This document shows, piece after piece, positions 43,774 through 52,887 of a DNA stretch of 64,000 nt. The stretch comes from CAYPHA01 sp964410215 (GTDB lineage Bacteria > Calditrichota > Calditrichia > Calditrichales > CAYPHA01), in contig CAYPHA010000001.1 in assembly GCA_964410215.1 (NCBI GenBank), positions 1-64,000 of the forward strand, in the 5' to 3' direction. The notes under the pieces are model-generated. The model was given only the letters and a program-made list of their open reading frames with translations. It did not search any database and had not been told where the DNA came from. Made by a program: the position numbers and the translations under genes. Every line of letters starts with the position of its first letter. Position 1 is the stretch's first letter.

Positions 43774-45044
43774 CAATGATAATATCACTCGAAACAGAGA
43801 AAGAAAAGGCGCTGCTGATCGGCCTGGTAACCAGCGATCAGAAGCGCTGGGATGTTGAAGATCATCTCAGGGAACTGGAATCCCTGGCCCGGACAGCCGG
43901 AGCAGAAGTTGCCGATACGATCCTTCAGGAACGAATGGCACCCGACCCTGCGTATTTTATCGGCAAAGGAAAAGTCGAAGAAATTGCAATGCGTGTCCGG
44001 GAAGAACGTATAAACATGCTCATTTTCGATGATGAATTGAGCCCTGCCCAGATGCGTAATCTTGAAAATAAAATGGAGACGAAGATAGTCGACCGGACGG
44101 CCCTGATTCTTCATATTTTCGCAGAACATGCCAAAACGAACGCGGCAAAAACACAGGTTGAACTGGCCCAGTTAAATTATCTTCTGCCCCGGTTAACCCG
44201 TCAATGGCAGCACCTTTCCCGGCAGGTCGGTGGCATCGGGACGAAAGGACCCGGTGAAACCCAGTTGGAAACAGACCGCCGGCTTGTACGTACGCGCATT
44301 TCCAAACTTCAGTCGCGTCTGGAGCGTATCGAACAACAGGGGATCACCCAACGGCAGAAACGCAAACACACCTTCCGTGCTTCCCTTATCGGATATACCA
44401 ATGCAGGTAAGTCAACCATTATGAATACCTTAAGCGGATCAGAGGTTCTTGTACAAAATATATTATTCGCAACCCTTGACACCACTGTAAGACGCATTAC
44501 TGTTAACGGGGATCATGACGTTTTATTAAGCGATACAGTTGGTTTTATCCGTAAGTTGCCTCATCACCTGGTTGCCTCTTTCCGCACGACACTCTCTGAA
44601 GTTATTGAAGCCGATCTTTTGATACATGTAGTCGATATTTCACATCCCGCGCTCGATGAACATATTAATGTCGTGCATGGCATTCTGAAAGATATGAGTC
44701 TTTCCACCAGGCCTCGCCTTATGGTGTTTAACAAGGTCGATATTCTTAAAAAAGAGGGGCTGATGGCCCAGCTCAAGGTACGTTTTCCGGATGCTTTATT
44801 CGTGTCCGGCCGGCGCAGGATCGGCATGGGTAACCTGAAGAAACGTTTTATCGAGATCATCGAATCCGGCTATGAGACGGAACAGATTACTCTCAACCAT
44901 GCCGTGAGCGGCGCTGAATACCAGATCCGTCCCTATGCGAAAATTATAAAAAAAGATGCCGATGAACATAATCTCTATCTGACTGTTAAATACCCGAAAG
45001 AAAATAAAACGAAACTATTAAACGTGCTGTCCCGGCTGACCTGA
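43770..45044 (+). CDS. hflX: GTPase HflX
   Basis: 424 residues. The N-terminal HflX domain (DPAYFIGKGKVEEI, FDDELSPAQMRNLE, DRTALILHIFAEHAKT), the glycine-rich GIGTKGPGETQLETDRR motif and then the G domain: G1 GYTNAGKST, G3 DTVGFIRKLP, G4 NKVD. It binds 50S and 70S ribosomes and splits stalled ribosomes under stress. Overlap of four bases with the BatA-like gene shows coupling. Confidence 0.97.
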   Translation: MTMIISLETEKEKALLIGLVTSDQKRWDVEDHLRELESLARTAGAEVADTILQERMAPDPAYFIGKGKVEEIAMRVREERINMLIFDDELSPAQMRNLENKMETKIVDRTALILHIFAEHAKTNAAKTQVELAQLNYLLPRLTRQWQHLSRQVGGIGTKGPGETQLETDRRLVRTRISKLQSRLERIEQQGITQRQKRKHTFRASLIGYTNAGKSTIMNTLSGSEVLVQNILFATLDTTVRRITVNGDHDVLLSDTVGFIRKLPHHLVASFRTTLSEVIEADLLIHVVDISHPALDEHINVVHGILKDMSLSTRPRLMVFNKVDILKKEGLMAQLKVRFPDALFVSGRRRIGMGNLKKRFIEIIESGYETEQITLNHAVSGAEYQIRPYAKIIKKDADEHNLYLTVKYPKENKTKLLNVLSRLT

Positions 45045-45067
45045 TTCATTTTACAGAGGAGTTCGTT

Positions 45068-46639
45068 ATCACGATTAATTTTAAAACCGCTTTTTTATTC
45101 CTTTTTCTGCTTGGCGGCGTTTCGTTTGCACAGGTAGTACATACCATCTACTTTGACCGTTTTTCCCATTACGAGGGTGATGACTGGGTCAGTTATGCGC
45201 CTGGAGCCAACATCACTTCCATTGACATTGGCGATGATTATATTTATTTCGGCACGCTAAACGGCGGGATATTACGGTACCATATGTATGATAATTTCTG
45301 GGATTATCCTTTTACTACCAGTAACGGTTTACGCAGCAACCGGATCCTGGATGTCCTGTTTAATACAAATGACCGGCGCGTCTATGCCCGCACTCCGGAA
45401 GGCTATGATGTCTATGATCGTGGTTTTGAATATTGGCAGCCTGCCATGGAATCTCAATTTACCGGGAGACGTCAGCCTAATTCCGTTGAGATGCAAAACT
45501 TTCATCGTCAGCGTGATTACCGTTTTCCTTCCTATTACAGGCCGGCCGTCAGCGAACTTCCAAACTTTTTTACAGAGATCGAATATCTGTACCGCCCCGG
45601 CGGGGAAATCCTGGATGAGGAAAACCGGGTGTTTCACATCACCACTGGCATTGTTGATCCATGGTACCGGCTCTGGCTTGGTACCAATGGCCTTGGTGTA
45701 GGTATCGGCGACCTGGATAATCTGAGTTTGTCTATCGTCAAACGTTCTCTCCCCAACATCTTTCCCAGGGACCTTCTTTTTGATAAATCACTGATCTGGA
45801 TAGGCGGGCTTTCAGGGAAGAATATTCCTTCGGGGATTACCTACTGGAATCTGAAAACCGATACCTGGACTTATATTGAAGATGAATTTGAGTATGATCT
45901 CTACAATGATGATGTGCGTGTGATAGACAAACTGAATGATTGGATTTATTTCGGGACGGAGCTGGGAATCAGTTTGCATCATCCGGCCCGGAAAAAGTGG
46001 CGGAGCTTTACAATTGCCCATGGCCTTGAATCGAATCGCATTCATGATTTGCACCCTTACGCCGGAATGATGTTCATCGGGACGGAAGAGGGACTTAATT
46101 GGTATGATCCCGGTACGGGAAATATTAACGAATCGCGTGACACCCGCCTGGACAATATACCCGTTCATAAAATAGTACTTCTTGATAGTATGCACCTTCT
46201 TCTCGCCACCCGGGATGGTTTGTTCAAATATAATTTCGAAAATGACCGGTTTTCTTTTTTCAAAACCGGTTCTTCCCTGCTCGATGTTCGAATAACCTCC
46301 CTTGCCATCAATAATGACACATTATGGATCGCAAATGAATATGGTATTGCCATGTCTGATCTCAAAACAGGGACCTGGCATTCTTTTCTACAGGCAACAA
46401 GCCGTTTACAGGGTAGTATTCATGATATTAATTTTACCAGGAATAATGTCTGGTTTGCCACTGACAGCGGTCTGCTGAAATATGATAAAAAAAGGGATTA
46501 CTGGTATCTTTACACTACAGAAGACGGCTTGTCACACAACAGGATTTTTCATATTGATATTGACGGTGATGATCTCTGGCTCAGTACCTCTGCAGGTATC
46601 ACCATATTTCGGTGGAACCGTCCTTATCGTCTGGAATAG
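45068..46639 (+). CDS. Secreted two-component-regulator-type propeller protein, probable ATC start
   Basis: About 523 residues if translation begins at the ATC at 45068. GAGGAG lies six bases before it, and the frame then reads TINFKTAFLFLFLLGGVSFAQ, a good signal peptide with an AQ cleavage site. The first ATG of the frame, at 45284, would remove the signal and the first propeller blade (FDRFSHYEGDDWVSYAPGA). The body is a propeller of Reg_prop-like repeats: TTSNGLRSNRILDVLFN, IAHGLESNRIHDLHPY, TTEDGLSHNRIFHID. No kinase or sorting domain follows. An ATG-to-ATC change, or a base-call error, is the simplest explanation for the start. It follows hflX by 23 bases. Confidence 0.8.
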   Translation: MTINFKTAFLFLFLLGGVSFAQVVHTIYFDRFSHYEGDDWVSYAPGANITSIDIGDDYIYFGTLNGGILRYHMYDNFWDYPFTTSNGLRSNRILDVLFNTNDRRVYARTPEGYDVYDRGFEYWQPAMESQFTGRRQPNSVEMQNFHRQRDYRFPSYYRPAVSELPNFFTEIEYLYRPGGEILDEENRVFHITTGIVDPWYRLWLGTNGLGVGIGDLDNLSLSIVKRSLPNIFPRDLLFDKSLIWIGGLSGKNIPSGITYWNLKTDTWTYIEDEFEYDLYNDDVRVIDKLNDWIYFGTELGISLHHPARKKWRSFTIAHGLESNRIHDLHPYAGMMFIGTEEGLNWYDPGTGNINESRDTRLDNIPVHKIVLLDSMHLLLATRDGLFKYNFENDRFSFFKTGSSLLDVRITSLAINNDTLWIANEYGIAMSDLKTGTWHSFLQATSRLQGSIHDINFTRNNVWFATDSGLLKYDKKRDYWYLYTTEDGLSHNRIFHIDIDGDDLWLSTSAGITIFRWNRPYRLE

Positions 46640-46731
46640 GCGGTCCGCACGGAAATTAATTATATATTAAATTTTTCAGGATGTACATTTAGCACTTGTT
46701 GCAATTCTAACTGATAAATACGGAGTGTTTC

Positions 46732-48354
46732 ATGGAGCAGAATGGTACGGTCGAAGCAGTTAAAAAGAAATCCGCAGGAGACGTCGTCAGGGAATCGTTC
46801 AGGGAATTAGGCGATACATTCGTCGCATTTGTCAAGGCACCCCGTGCTCTCTGGGGCATTAACATTCCTTATATCCTGGAAGGGTTAGTCTATTTTGGTA
46901 TTCTTACCATACTAGGAAAATTTTGTTCGGAAAATGCGGCACTGAACGATTTACACGCCGGCTGGATCTATGGGGGTGTCACCGGTGGTATTACATTTTT
47001 TATGCTGCTCCTTGGTGGGGTTTCCGATAAAATAGGAATGCGCCGGTCACTGGCGCTGGCTCTGTTTACGATGATGGTCGGGAGGATCATTATATCGCTT
47101 TCCGGTACGCTTTCACTTGGAAGCGGCGTTGGCTCACCGATGTTTTACACCATGATCACCGGTTTGTTTTTGATGGTCGCTGCCTATGGGCTCTATCAGC
47201 CTGCGGCGTATGCGGGTGTGAAACGCTACACCAATCCTCAAACCGCTGCCATGGCATATGCCGTGATTTACGGGCTTATGAACCTGGGTGCATTTTTCTC
47301 AGGAGCCATATCTTCCAATACCCGCATCCACTTTGAATCCATTTTCCCGCCGAACGGTTTAACCGCTGTTTTCTGGGTTTATGTCGGGTTAACAGGTATC
47401 GCCTTTTTAACAACCATGTTTGTACTTACTAAAAAGGCCGATCGTGATGCGGTTCAAAGGGTTGCTCGTGAAACGGCTGAAATGAACGAGAAAAATGAAA
47501 AAGCCGAAAGCCCGAAAGAAGCAAAAAAAGCTTCCGAAAAAATCAGCGACGTTCCGGTAATCCTCATCGGCATCGCTTTTATCGTTGTTTTGTTTTTGTA
47601 TCTTTCGAAAGCCATCGACGGAAATATCGCGGCTTTCGATGAGTCTTTTTTTAATTCCCATTTTTTTTACAGCCTGTTACTGGCTGGCAAAGCCACACTG
47701 GGTATATGGCTTTTCCTACGGAATCGTCCGGATCATCCCTTCCGGGATATTCGTTTCGTTTATTTTATATTCATACTGATCCCCGTTCAGACGTTGTTTG
47801 CCCATAACTGGCTTACACTGCCTTATTACCTTGATCGTGCTTACAGCGGCACGGTTGTGGGAACCTATTTTGAAGTTTTTTCCAACATTAATCCATTGCT
47901 GATTTTTATACTGGCTCCGGTGGTGGCAGGATTGACAGCCAGAGCCAATGTTTACCGTATGATGATTCTTGGTACATTCGTCATGGCTGTACCGACATTT
48001 CTGCTGTCTTTCGGGCCCAGTGTTTCGCTTTTACTGACTTATATTCTTCTTATGACAATTGGTGAAGCCATGTGGCAACCCCGGTTTTTACAATGGATTG
48101 CCGAAATTGCCCCTGAAGGGAAAACAGGCGCCTACATGGGCATCGGACAGTTGCCCTGGTTTCTCACAAAAGTAATTACTTCCCTGTATTCCGGATATTT
48201 CGTGGCTAATTATATTCCACAGCCTGAGACGGGTATGGAATTAAGGACAGGTGAGATGTGGTTCTATTACGCGTTGATTGCAATTATTTCCCCTGTAGCC
48301 CTGCTGATATCAAAAAAATGGATGATGAAAGGTATGCGGGAAAAATCCTCATAA
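46732..48354 (+). CDS. MFS transporter, POT-like
   Basis: 540 residues with about 12-14 membrane helices; CGGAG before the ATG. The first half has an MFS motif A-like loop (GGVSDKIGMRRSL) and LYQPAAYAGVKRYT. A charged cytoplasmic loop rich in Lys and Glu (about 230-275) separates the halves. The second half has LTLPYYLDRAYSG and GEAMWQPRFLQWIAEIAPEGKTGAYMG, which recalls the EP-GLsxxxxxAP region of proton-coupled oligopeptide transporters. Peptide uptake is plausible, but the substrate cannot be read from sequence. It has its own gap upstream and a strong terminator downstream. Confidence 0.8.
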   Translation: MEQNGTVEAVKKKSAGDVVRESFRELGDTFVAFVKAPRALWGINIPYILEGLVYFGILTILGKFCSENAALNDLHAGWIYGGVTGGITFFMLLLGGVSDKIGMRRSLALALFTMMVGRIIISLSGTLSLGSGVGSPMFYTMITGLFLMVAAYGLYQPAAYAGVKRYTNPQTAAMAYAVIYGLMNLGAFFSGAISSNTRIHFESIFPPNGLTAVFWVYVGLTGIAFLTTMFVLTKKADRDAVQRVARETAEMNEKNEKAESPKEAKKASEKISDVPVILIGIAFIVVLFLYLSKAIDGNIAAFDESFFNSHFFYSLLLAGKATLGIWLFLRNRPDHPFRDIRFVYFIFILIPVQTLFAHNWLTLPYYLDRAYSGTVVGTYFEVFSNINPLLIFILAPVVAGLTARANVYRMMILGTFVMAVPTFLLSFGPSVSLLLTYILLMTIGEAMWQPRFLQWIAEIAPEGKTGAYMGIGQLPWFLTKVITSLYSGYFVANYIPQPETGMELRTGEMWFYYALIAIISPVALLISKKWMMKGMREKSS

Positions 48355-48359
48355 AAAAG

Positions 48360-48391
48360 CAAAACCGGCTGTCAGGAAGCAGCCGGTTTTG
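48360..48391. terminator. Bidirectional terminator between convergent genes
   Basis: CAAAACCGGCTG and CAGCCGGTTTTG form a perfect 12-base stem with an 8-base loop. A runs flank it on the left and T runs on the right, so it can serve both the transporter gene and the FmdB gene. The right arm is also the last coding bases and stop of the FmdB gene. Confidence 0.92.
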
Positions 48392-48632
48392 TTTTTGTTT
48401 CTTTTTTATCGTTTGATTTTTTCTCCGGTGGTGATGAAGAACCACCTTTATTTTTTTTATAATCGGTAATATAAAAGCCACTGCCTTTAAAAAGCAGTCC
48501 GGTTCCGGCGCTGATCTTACGTTCAACGGGTGAGCCGCATTTCGGACAATTTTTTACCGGTTCGGCATTTATCCCGTGAAAAGCTTCAAATTCATGGCTG
48601 CAGATCGTACAGACATACTCGTATGTTGGCAT
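48372..48632 (-). CDS. FmdB family zinc-ribbon protein
   Basis: 86 residues; GGAGG before the ATG. It begins with the family signature MPTYEYVC, has two CxxC pairs (CTIC, CPKC) and GSGFYITDY, then a Lys/Ser-rich tail. FmdB-type proteins are small putative regulatory zinc ribbons whose role is not settled. The last codons lie inside the terminator hairpin, so the stop codon is part of the structure. Confidence 0.92.
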   Translation of the reverse strand: MPTYEYVCTICSHEFEAFHGINAEPVKNCPKCGSPVERKISAGTGLLFKGSGFYITDYKKNKGGSSSPPEKKSNDKKETKTKPAAS

Positions 48633-48663
48633 TTTTCTATTTCCTCCGGGTACTTGATTTCTT

Positions 48664-49641
48664 TCATGCCATCAGGCTGCTGATGCAGGCGACATTTACG
48701 ATATCATCGACGCTGCATCCGCGGGACAGATCATTATATGGTTTTGCAAGCCCCTGTCCGACGGGTCCTATTGCTTCTGCGCCGCTGAGGCGCTGGGCAA
48801 TTTTATAGCCGATATTACCAGAATTCAAATCAGGGAATACAAAGACATTAGCCTGACCGGCTACCGGGCTTCCCGGCGCCTTTTTGGCGCCAATCGCTTC
48901 AATGTAAGCAGCATCAAATTGTAATTCCCCGTCAATTTTCAGTTCCGGATTTGATTTTTTGACACTTTCGGTTGCCCTGATGACCTTATCGGCATCTTCA
49001 TGTGACGCACTTCCTTTGGTGGAAAAGGAAAGCATGGCGACTTTTGGTTCATTGCCGACCAGTCGTTTAAACGTTTCCGCGCTACTGACGGCAATACTTG
49101 CCAGTTGTTCCGCGTCCGGATCGGGTATGACGGCACAGTCACCAAAAGCAAGTTCCTTTCCATCCTTCAGCACCATTATAAAGCAACTAGATACGACATT
49201 TATTCCCTCTGCAAGACCGACAACCTGGATAGCCGCGCGAAGCACATCACCCGTCGTATTCACTGAACCGGCCACCGCTCCCTGTGCTTCTCCGTTGCGA
49301 ACCATAAATGCACCGAAAAACAACGGATTTTGGACAACCTTTTTTGCATCTTCTGGCGTTACCCCCTTGTGTTTCCTTAATTCATAATAGTTTTCCGCGT
49401 AACTTTTCTGTTTGTCCGATTGTTCCGGATCGATAATTTGAACATCATCGACAGGTATTCCTTCGCCTGAAGCCAGTTTAATAATTTCATTCCGGTTTCC
49501 CAGCAAAACGGGTACGGCCAGATCCCGGTCTTTAAGAATCCGGGCTGCTTTTATCATTCTTGGTTCTGTCCCTTCCGGAAGCACAATAGTATTTGTGTTT
49601 TTCAGCCGGGCGTTCGTTTGTATTTTTTCAATAAAGTTCAT
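48664..49641 (-). CDS. pta: Phosphate acetyltransferase
   Basis: 325 residues, the short Pta form without the regulatory N-terminal domains. Family sequences include IVLPEGTEPRMIKAA, NPLFFGAFMVRNGEAQGAVAGS, the DGELQFDAA segment and PDLNSGNIGYKIAQRL near the end. It interconverts acetyl-CoA and acetyl phosphate in acetate metabolism. No acetate kinase gene is adjacent. It overlaps coaD by one base (TAATG), so they are coupled. Confidence 0.96.
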   Translation of the reverse strand: MNFIEKIQTNARLKNTNTIVLPEGTEPRMIKAARILKDRDLAVPVLLGNRNEIIKLASGEGIPVDDVQIIDPEQSDKQKSYAENYYELRKHKGVTPEDAKKVVQNPLFFGAFMVRNGEAQGAVAGSVNTTGDVLRAAIQVVGLAEGINVVSSCFIMVLKDGKELAFGDCAVIPDPDAEQLASIAVSSAETFKRLVGNEPKVAMLSFSTKGSASHEDADKVIRATESVKKSNPELKIDGELQFDAAYIEAIGAKKAPGSPVAGQANVFVFPDLNSGNIGYKIAQRLSGAEAIGPVGQGLAKPYNDLSRGCSVDDIVNVACISSLMA

Positions 49642-50135
49642 TATTCCGGACCTTTCAGTTGAAGTTTTTTCATTAATTTTTCTGAAACATAGTGTGTAAC
49701 GAACTGTTCTACATTTCCGCCGAAGCGGGCAACACCTTTTACGATCGTTGAATTCAAATAGGTATATTTTTCATGCGGCATTAAAAACACCGTCTGAATA
49801 TCGTTTGCCAGTTTCCGGTTCATTAAAGCCATCTGAAACTCATATTCAAAATCAGAAATCGCGCGTAAGCCACGTATGATGACCGAGGCATTTTTACTTA
49901 GCGCGTAATTTACTAATAATCCATCAAATTTTTCAATGGTTACATTGGAAAAATTCTTAACCGCATTTTCAATCATCTCAAGACGTTCTTCGACTGAAAA
50001 AAGGGGTTCTTTAACAGGGTTAACCGCCAGGGTTACAATAACTTCATCAAACAGTTTGCTCGCTCTTTCGATAATATCAATATGTCCGAGTGTAATCGGA
50101 TCAAACGTACCCGGATATATGGCTGTTCTATGCAT
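49641..50135 (-). CDS. coaD: Pantetheine-phosphate adenylyltransferase
   Basis: 164 residues, standard length. Nucleotidyltransferase motif TLGHIDI (TxGH), YPGTFDP at the start, IRGLRAISDFEYEFQMA and the C-terminal LNSTIVKGVARFGG (the ISSTxxR equivalent). It makes dephospho-CoA. AAGGG before the ATG. It overlaps rsmD by eight bases; rsmD-coaD pairing is common in bacteria. Confidence 0.97.
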   Translation of the reverse strand: MHRTAIYPGTFDPITLGHIDIIERASKLFDEVIVTLAVNPVKEPLFSVEERLEMIENAVKNFSNVTIEKFDGLLVNYALSKNASVIIRGLRAISDFEYEFQMALMNRKLANDIQTVFLMPHEKYTYLNSTIVKGVARFGGNVEQFVTHYVSEKLMKKLQLKGPE

Positions 50136-50685
50136 GGTTATCCCTTTTCTCTATAAAACTGATCAGGCTTCTGCCCTTTTTTTTCTGTTTAAGTATGATA
50201 TATTCTGCCGTTTCCCTGAGAATCGGATTGGTGATTTCATGTTCCACAACGACCAGTGCCTCCGGATTATATTGAGGATTCAAAAAGATGGCATCGATAA
50301 GTTCCTGTAATTGTGGATAGACGAATGGCGGATCCAGCAGGAAAAGTTCTATATTATAATCATACGTATGTGCAAATTCCAGGGCATCATTTTGAATGAT
50401 ACGATAGGTATGATCCGGTATGCCCAGATTTTCCAGATTTTTAATGAGTACGTTAACAGATGAAAGTGCTTTTTCGACAAAAAAAACTTTTTGAGCGCCG
50501 CGGCTCAATGCTTCAATCCCCAGGTTTCCGCTTCCGGAAAAGACATCGGCAACAGGACGGTTTTTGGAAAAATCCTGAAGAATATTGAAGATTTGTTCTT
50601 TTATTCTGTCGGTAGTCGGTCGTATGGAAAGATCTTGACTGCTAACGAGTCGACGCCCTTTATAACGGCCAGAGATTATTCGCAT
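50128..50685 (-). CDS. rsmD: 16S rRNA (guanine(966)-N(2))-methyltransferase
   Basis: 185 residues. Typical RsmD: MRIISGRYKGRRL, RPTTDRIKEQIFNIL, SAM motif DVFSGSGNLGIEALSRGA, VFFVEK and the catalytic-type LLDPPFVY. It methylates G966 of 16S rRNA in the 30S subunit. It comes first in rsmD-coaD-pta and starts 20 bases after the pilus-like cassette stop, in the same direction, so read-through from the cassette is possible. Confidence 0.95.
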   Translation of the reverse strand: MRIISGRYKGRRLVSSQDLSIRPTTDRIKEQIFNILQDFSKNRPVADVFSGSGNLGIEALSRGAQKVFFVEKALSSVNVLIKNLENLGIPDHTYRIIQNDALEFAHTYDYNIELFLLDPPFVYPQLQELIDAIFLNPQYNPEALVVVEHEITNPILRETAEYIILKQKKKGRSLISFIEKRDNHA

Positions 50686-50705
50686 TTCGGATTATTGGAA
50701 ACCGG

Positions 50706-51881
50706 TCACACATAGATTTGAAGAATCATTTTTAACCGAAAGCTTGATTTTCCAAATGTTTTTTGATCGTTCGCGGTCATATTTAATTTATGTACTTTTA
50801 TATTGGCGGCAGAACCTGCAATTTTAGAAATAATCGATTTACAGTTATTAAGTGATCCGGACATCAGGGTCTCCATTTCCAGCACCCTGAATCCATTTTC
50901 ATTCCTGGTAGCGGATTCTTTCATTTCGGCCACACTGAGTCCACTGGATGCGGATACATCAGATAACCAGTTTTTCGCTTCCTGTGCATTCGTAAATGAT
51001 GTTTGTACTTCTTTTGCCCCCGGTTGTCCGTCGATTTCAACACCATAGATTCCAAAAACGCCTCCGGCTTCACCTGGTCTGGTGACAGACGATATGATAT
51101 CGATTTTTTCATCCGGCATGCTGATTTTTATTTGCCGTTGCATTTTTGCCAGGTTTCCCCTGTCACCGCTGAAAACTTCGAACAGGAATTCTTTATCGTA
51201 GAGTAAAATACTGGACAGTTTAACATTCTGATCGGCCATTTCGATTATACTGCCGATAAAGGTCATTTCGCGGTTCGTTCGCCCGGCCACCTGAGCCAGT
51301 TGCTGTTTTTTACGGATTTGTTCGGGTGTTAACTGTGGTTGTACCGGGGTTGTATCGACGATCTCTTCTGCCGCCTCGTCTTTTGCGGAATCTCCCAGAA
51401 TCCACATATCAATAATAAAATAAGCGGCAACCAGAAACAATATAACGACAGCCCCGATTACAAACGGTTTATAATTCAGGCCATCGATTTTATCATCTTC
51501 ATAATCTTCTATAATCTGTCGTACTTCGGTTTTTTCTTTCTGTGGTTCCTCAGAAAGTTCTTCTTCTTCAAAACGGTCGCTTTCCTGTTGATCATTTTCT
51601 TCCATGAAAAAGTCTTTCAGCTTCTCATCAGATGTATCCGGTGTGCTTGCCTCATCAATATCCAGATCCAGATCTTCTTCGGGTTTGGAATCAAAAAAAT
51701 CATCCGTAACGTCTGCCTTTTCTTTTTTGTCTTCAACCAGAAGTGAGTCATCAAACAGGTCTTCACCATCTATATTAATTTCCGGACCATCTTCCTGTTC
51801 CTTTAACTTATCCGAATTTTTTTTCTCCTCACCGGATTCCGAAAAAATATCATCTTCGTCCAGTATGTTATACTTTGCCAT
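50706..51881 (-). CDS. Acidic single-pass membrane protein, PilN/PilO-like position
   Basis: 391 residues; GGAGG before the ATG. The first 135 residues are extremely acidic and disordered (runs of D/E such as DLDLDIDEAS). One membrane helix spans about 139-161. The outer part begins with a short Gln/Arg-rich coiled stretch (EQIRKKQQLAQVAGR) and continues with two alpha-beta units (VKLSSILLYDKEFLFEVF, FRVLEMETLMSG) that resemble the ferredoxin-like folds of PilN, PilO or GspL/M. It directly follows the PilM-like gene (33 bases), the place of PilN/O in pilus operons. The acidic cytoplasmic tail is much longer than in PilN. Assignment by context and fold impression only. Confidence 0.6.
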   Translation of the reverse strand: MAKYNILDEDDIFSESGEEKKNSDKLKEQEDGPEINIDGEDLFDDSLLVEDKKEKADVTDDFFDSKPEEDLDLDIDEASTPDTSDEKLKDFFMEENDQQESDRFEEEELSEEPQKEKTEVRQIIEDYEDDKIDGLNYKPFVIGAVVILFLVAAYFIIDMWILGDSAKDEAAEEIVDTTPVQPQLTPEQIRKKQQLAQVAGRTNREMTFIGSIIEMADQNVKLSSILLYDKEFLFEVFSGDRGNLAKMQRQIKISMPDEKIDIISSVTRPGEAGGVFGIYGVEIDGQPGAKEVQTSFTNAQEAKNWLSDVSASSGLSVAEMKESATRNENGFRVLEMETLMSGSLNNCKSIISKIAGSAANIKVHKLNMTANDQKTFGKSSFRLKMILQIYV

Positions 51882-51914
51882 AATTGGCCTCCGTGTCGTA
51901 TATCATTTAGCGTT

Positions 51915-52820
51915 TTACAGAGCCGCACCAAAGGCTTCTATAAAACTGTGACTATTGGATAAGTATTGTGGATAGTTACTGATCTCCAGCTTGGGAATTT
52001 CTGCAGTAAAATTGCCTTTCACCTTCGCATACATTTCAGCGGAAAGATTCGTGCCATAGATCATCATTTTCAATGGATTTTCTTTAAGATAGGGAAGTTG
52101 TTCGCCCAGGTTCGTAAAATACTTGTAATTTTCCTTCACGGCCCCGATAATTTTCTGAGTCGGATCGACTTCTTCAGAAATCAGGTTGATATTATCAATA
52201 ACCGAAGAATGATAATTTCCACCCGCATAAAAATGGGATTCTATGCTGTTTTTACCGATTCTGAATATCAATTGATTGCTATCCTCACCGGACATTTTCT
52301 GGAATTGAAGAAATTTCTCTAAAGCAAAATTATTTAATACAACGGCACCGAGTTCAGCATTACAGGAATCGGCCAATTGCATGAGAACCTTGATTAATGA
52401 TTTTTTTATCGCTAAAACCACACTCTCCTCATATTGTTCATAAGGAAATACATGGTCTGTTTTTATAACTTTGTACTGTGAAAGGTCGCCGGTTATATAA
52501 CTGCCCATATCCCATTCAATTTGAATACGTTCCATATTGAGATCGCGTTTCCTGGGAAGGGCAATCCTTTTTAAATAGGCAAATTTATAGGGAAGTACGA
52601 TGTAAATAGATAAATCTTCAATTTGTCGTTCTTCTTTCTGCTTCTGTATAATGTCAGACAGCTTGAGGAATTTTAATTCATCAAAAACAAGATCATCCCG
52701 GTACTCAAACGGATAGTCGAAACGACCCGTAAAAAGAAGTTCTTTCTGGTCATTATTTTCTAATAAATGACTCAGATACAACCCTTCATCTGCTAATGAG
52801 ATTCCAAAAATACTTTTCAT
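51915..52820 (-). CDS. PilM-like actin-fold protein
   Basis: About 301 residues from the ATG at 52820; the frame stays open to 53060 but that part overlaps the upstream gene and is not protein-like. It begins FGISLADEGLYLSHL, a phosphate-1-like beta hairpin, and has VVLNNFALEKFLQF, LIFRIGKNSIESHFYAGG and LKMMIYGTNLSAEM, in the order of the PilM/FtsA actin-like fold, with weak nucleotide motifs. PilM recruits PilN in type IV pilus platforms. A terminator-like hairpin at 52842-52863 sits just upstream, so its level may differ from that of the pseudopilin-like gene. Homology is remote; a search is needed to confirm it. Confidence 0.6.
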   Translation of the reverse strand: MKSIFGISLADEGLYLSHLLENNDQKELLFTGRFDYPFEYRDDLVFDELKFLKLSDIIQKQKEERQIEDLSIYIVLPYKFAYLKRIALPRKRDLNMERIQIEWDMGSYITGDLSQYKVIKTDHVFPYEQYEESVVLAIKKSLIKVLMQLADSCNAELGAVVLNNFALEKFLQFQKMSGEDSNQLIFRIGKNSIESHFYAGGNYHSSVIDNINLISEEVDPTQKIIGAVKENYKYFTNLGEQLPYLKENPLKMMIYGTNLSAEMYAKVKGNFTAEIPKLEISNYPQYLSNSHSFIEAFGAAL

Positions 52821-52841
52821 TTTCAAGGATTCTAAGTAAAA

Positions 52842-52863
52842 AAGGAGGGTAAAATCCCTCCTT
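52842..52863 (-). terminator. Intrinsic terminator/attenuator inside the pilus-like cassette
   Basis: On the minus strand AAGGAGGG, a 6-base loop and CCCTCCTT form a perfect 8-base stem followed by TTTT. It lies between the stop at 52888 and the PilM-like start at 52820, with only about 20 bases left before the ATG, so partial termination is the likely effect. Confidence 0.75.
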
Positions 52864-52887
52864 CGTTTAATTTGTTTTAATAGTATT

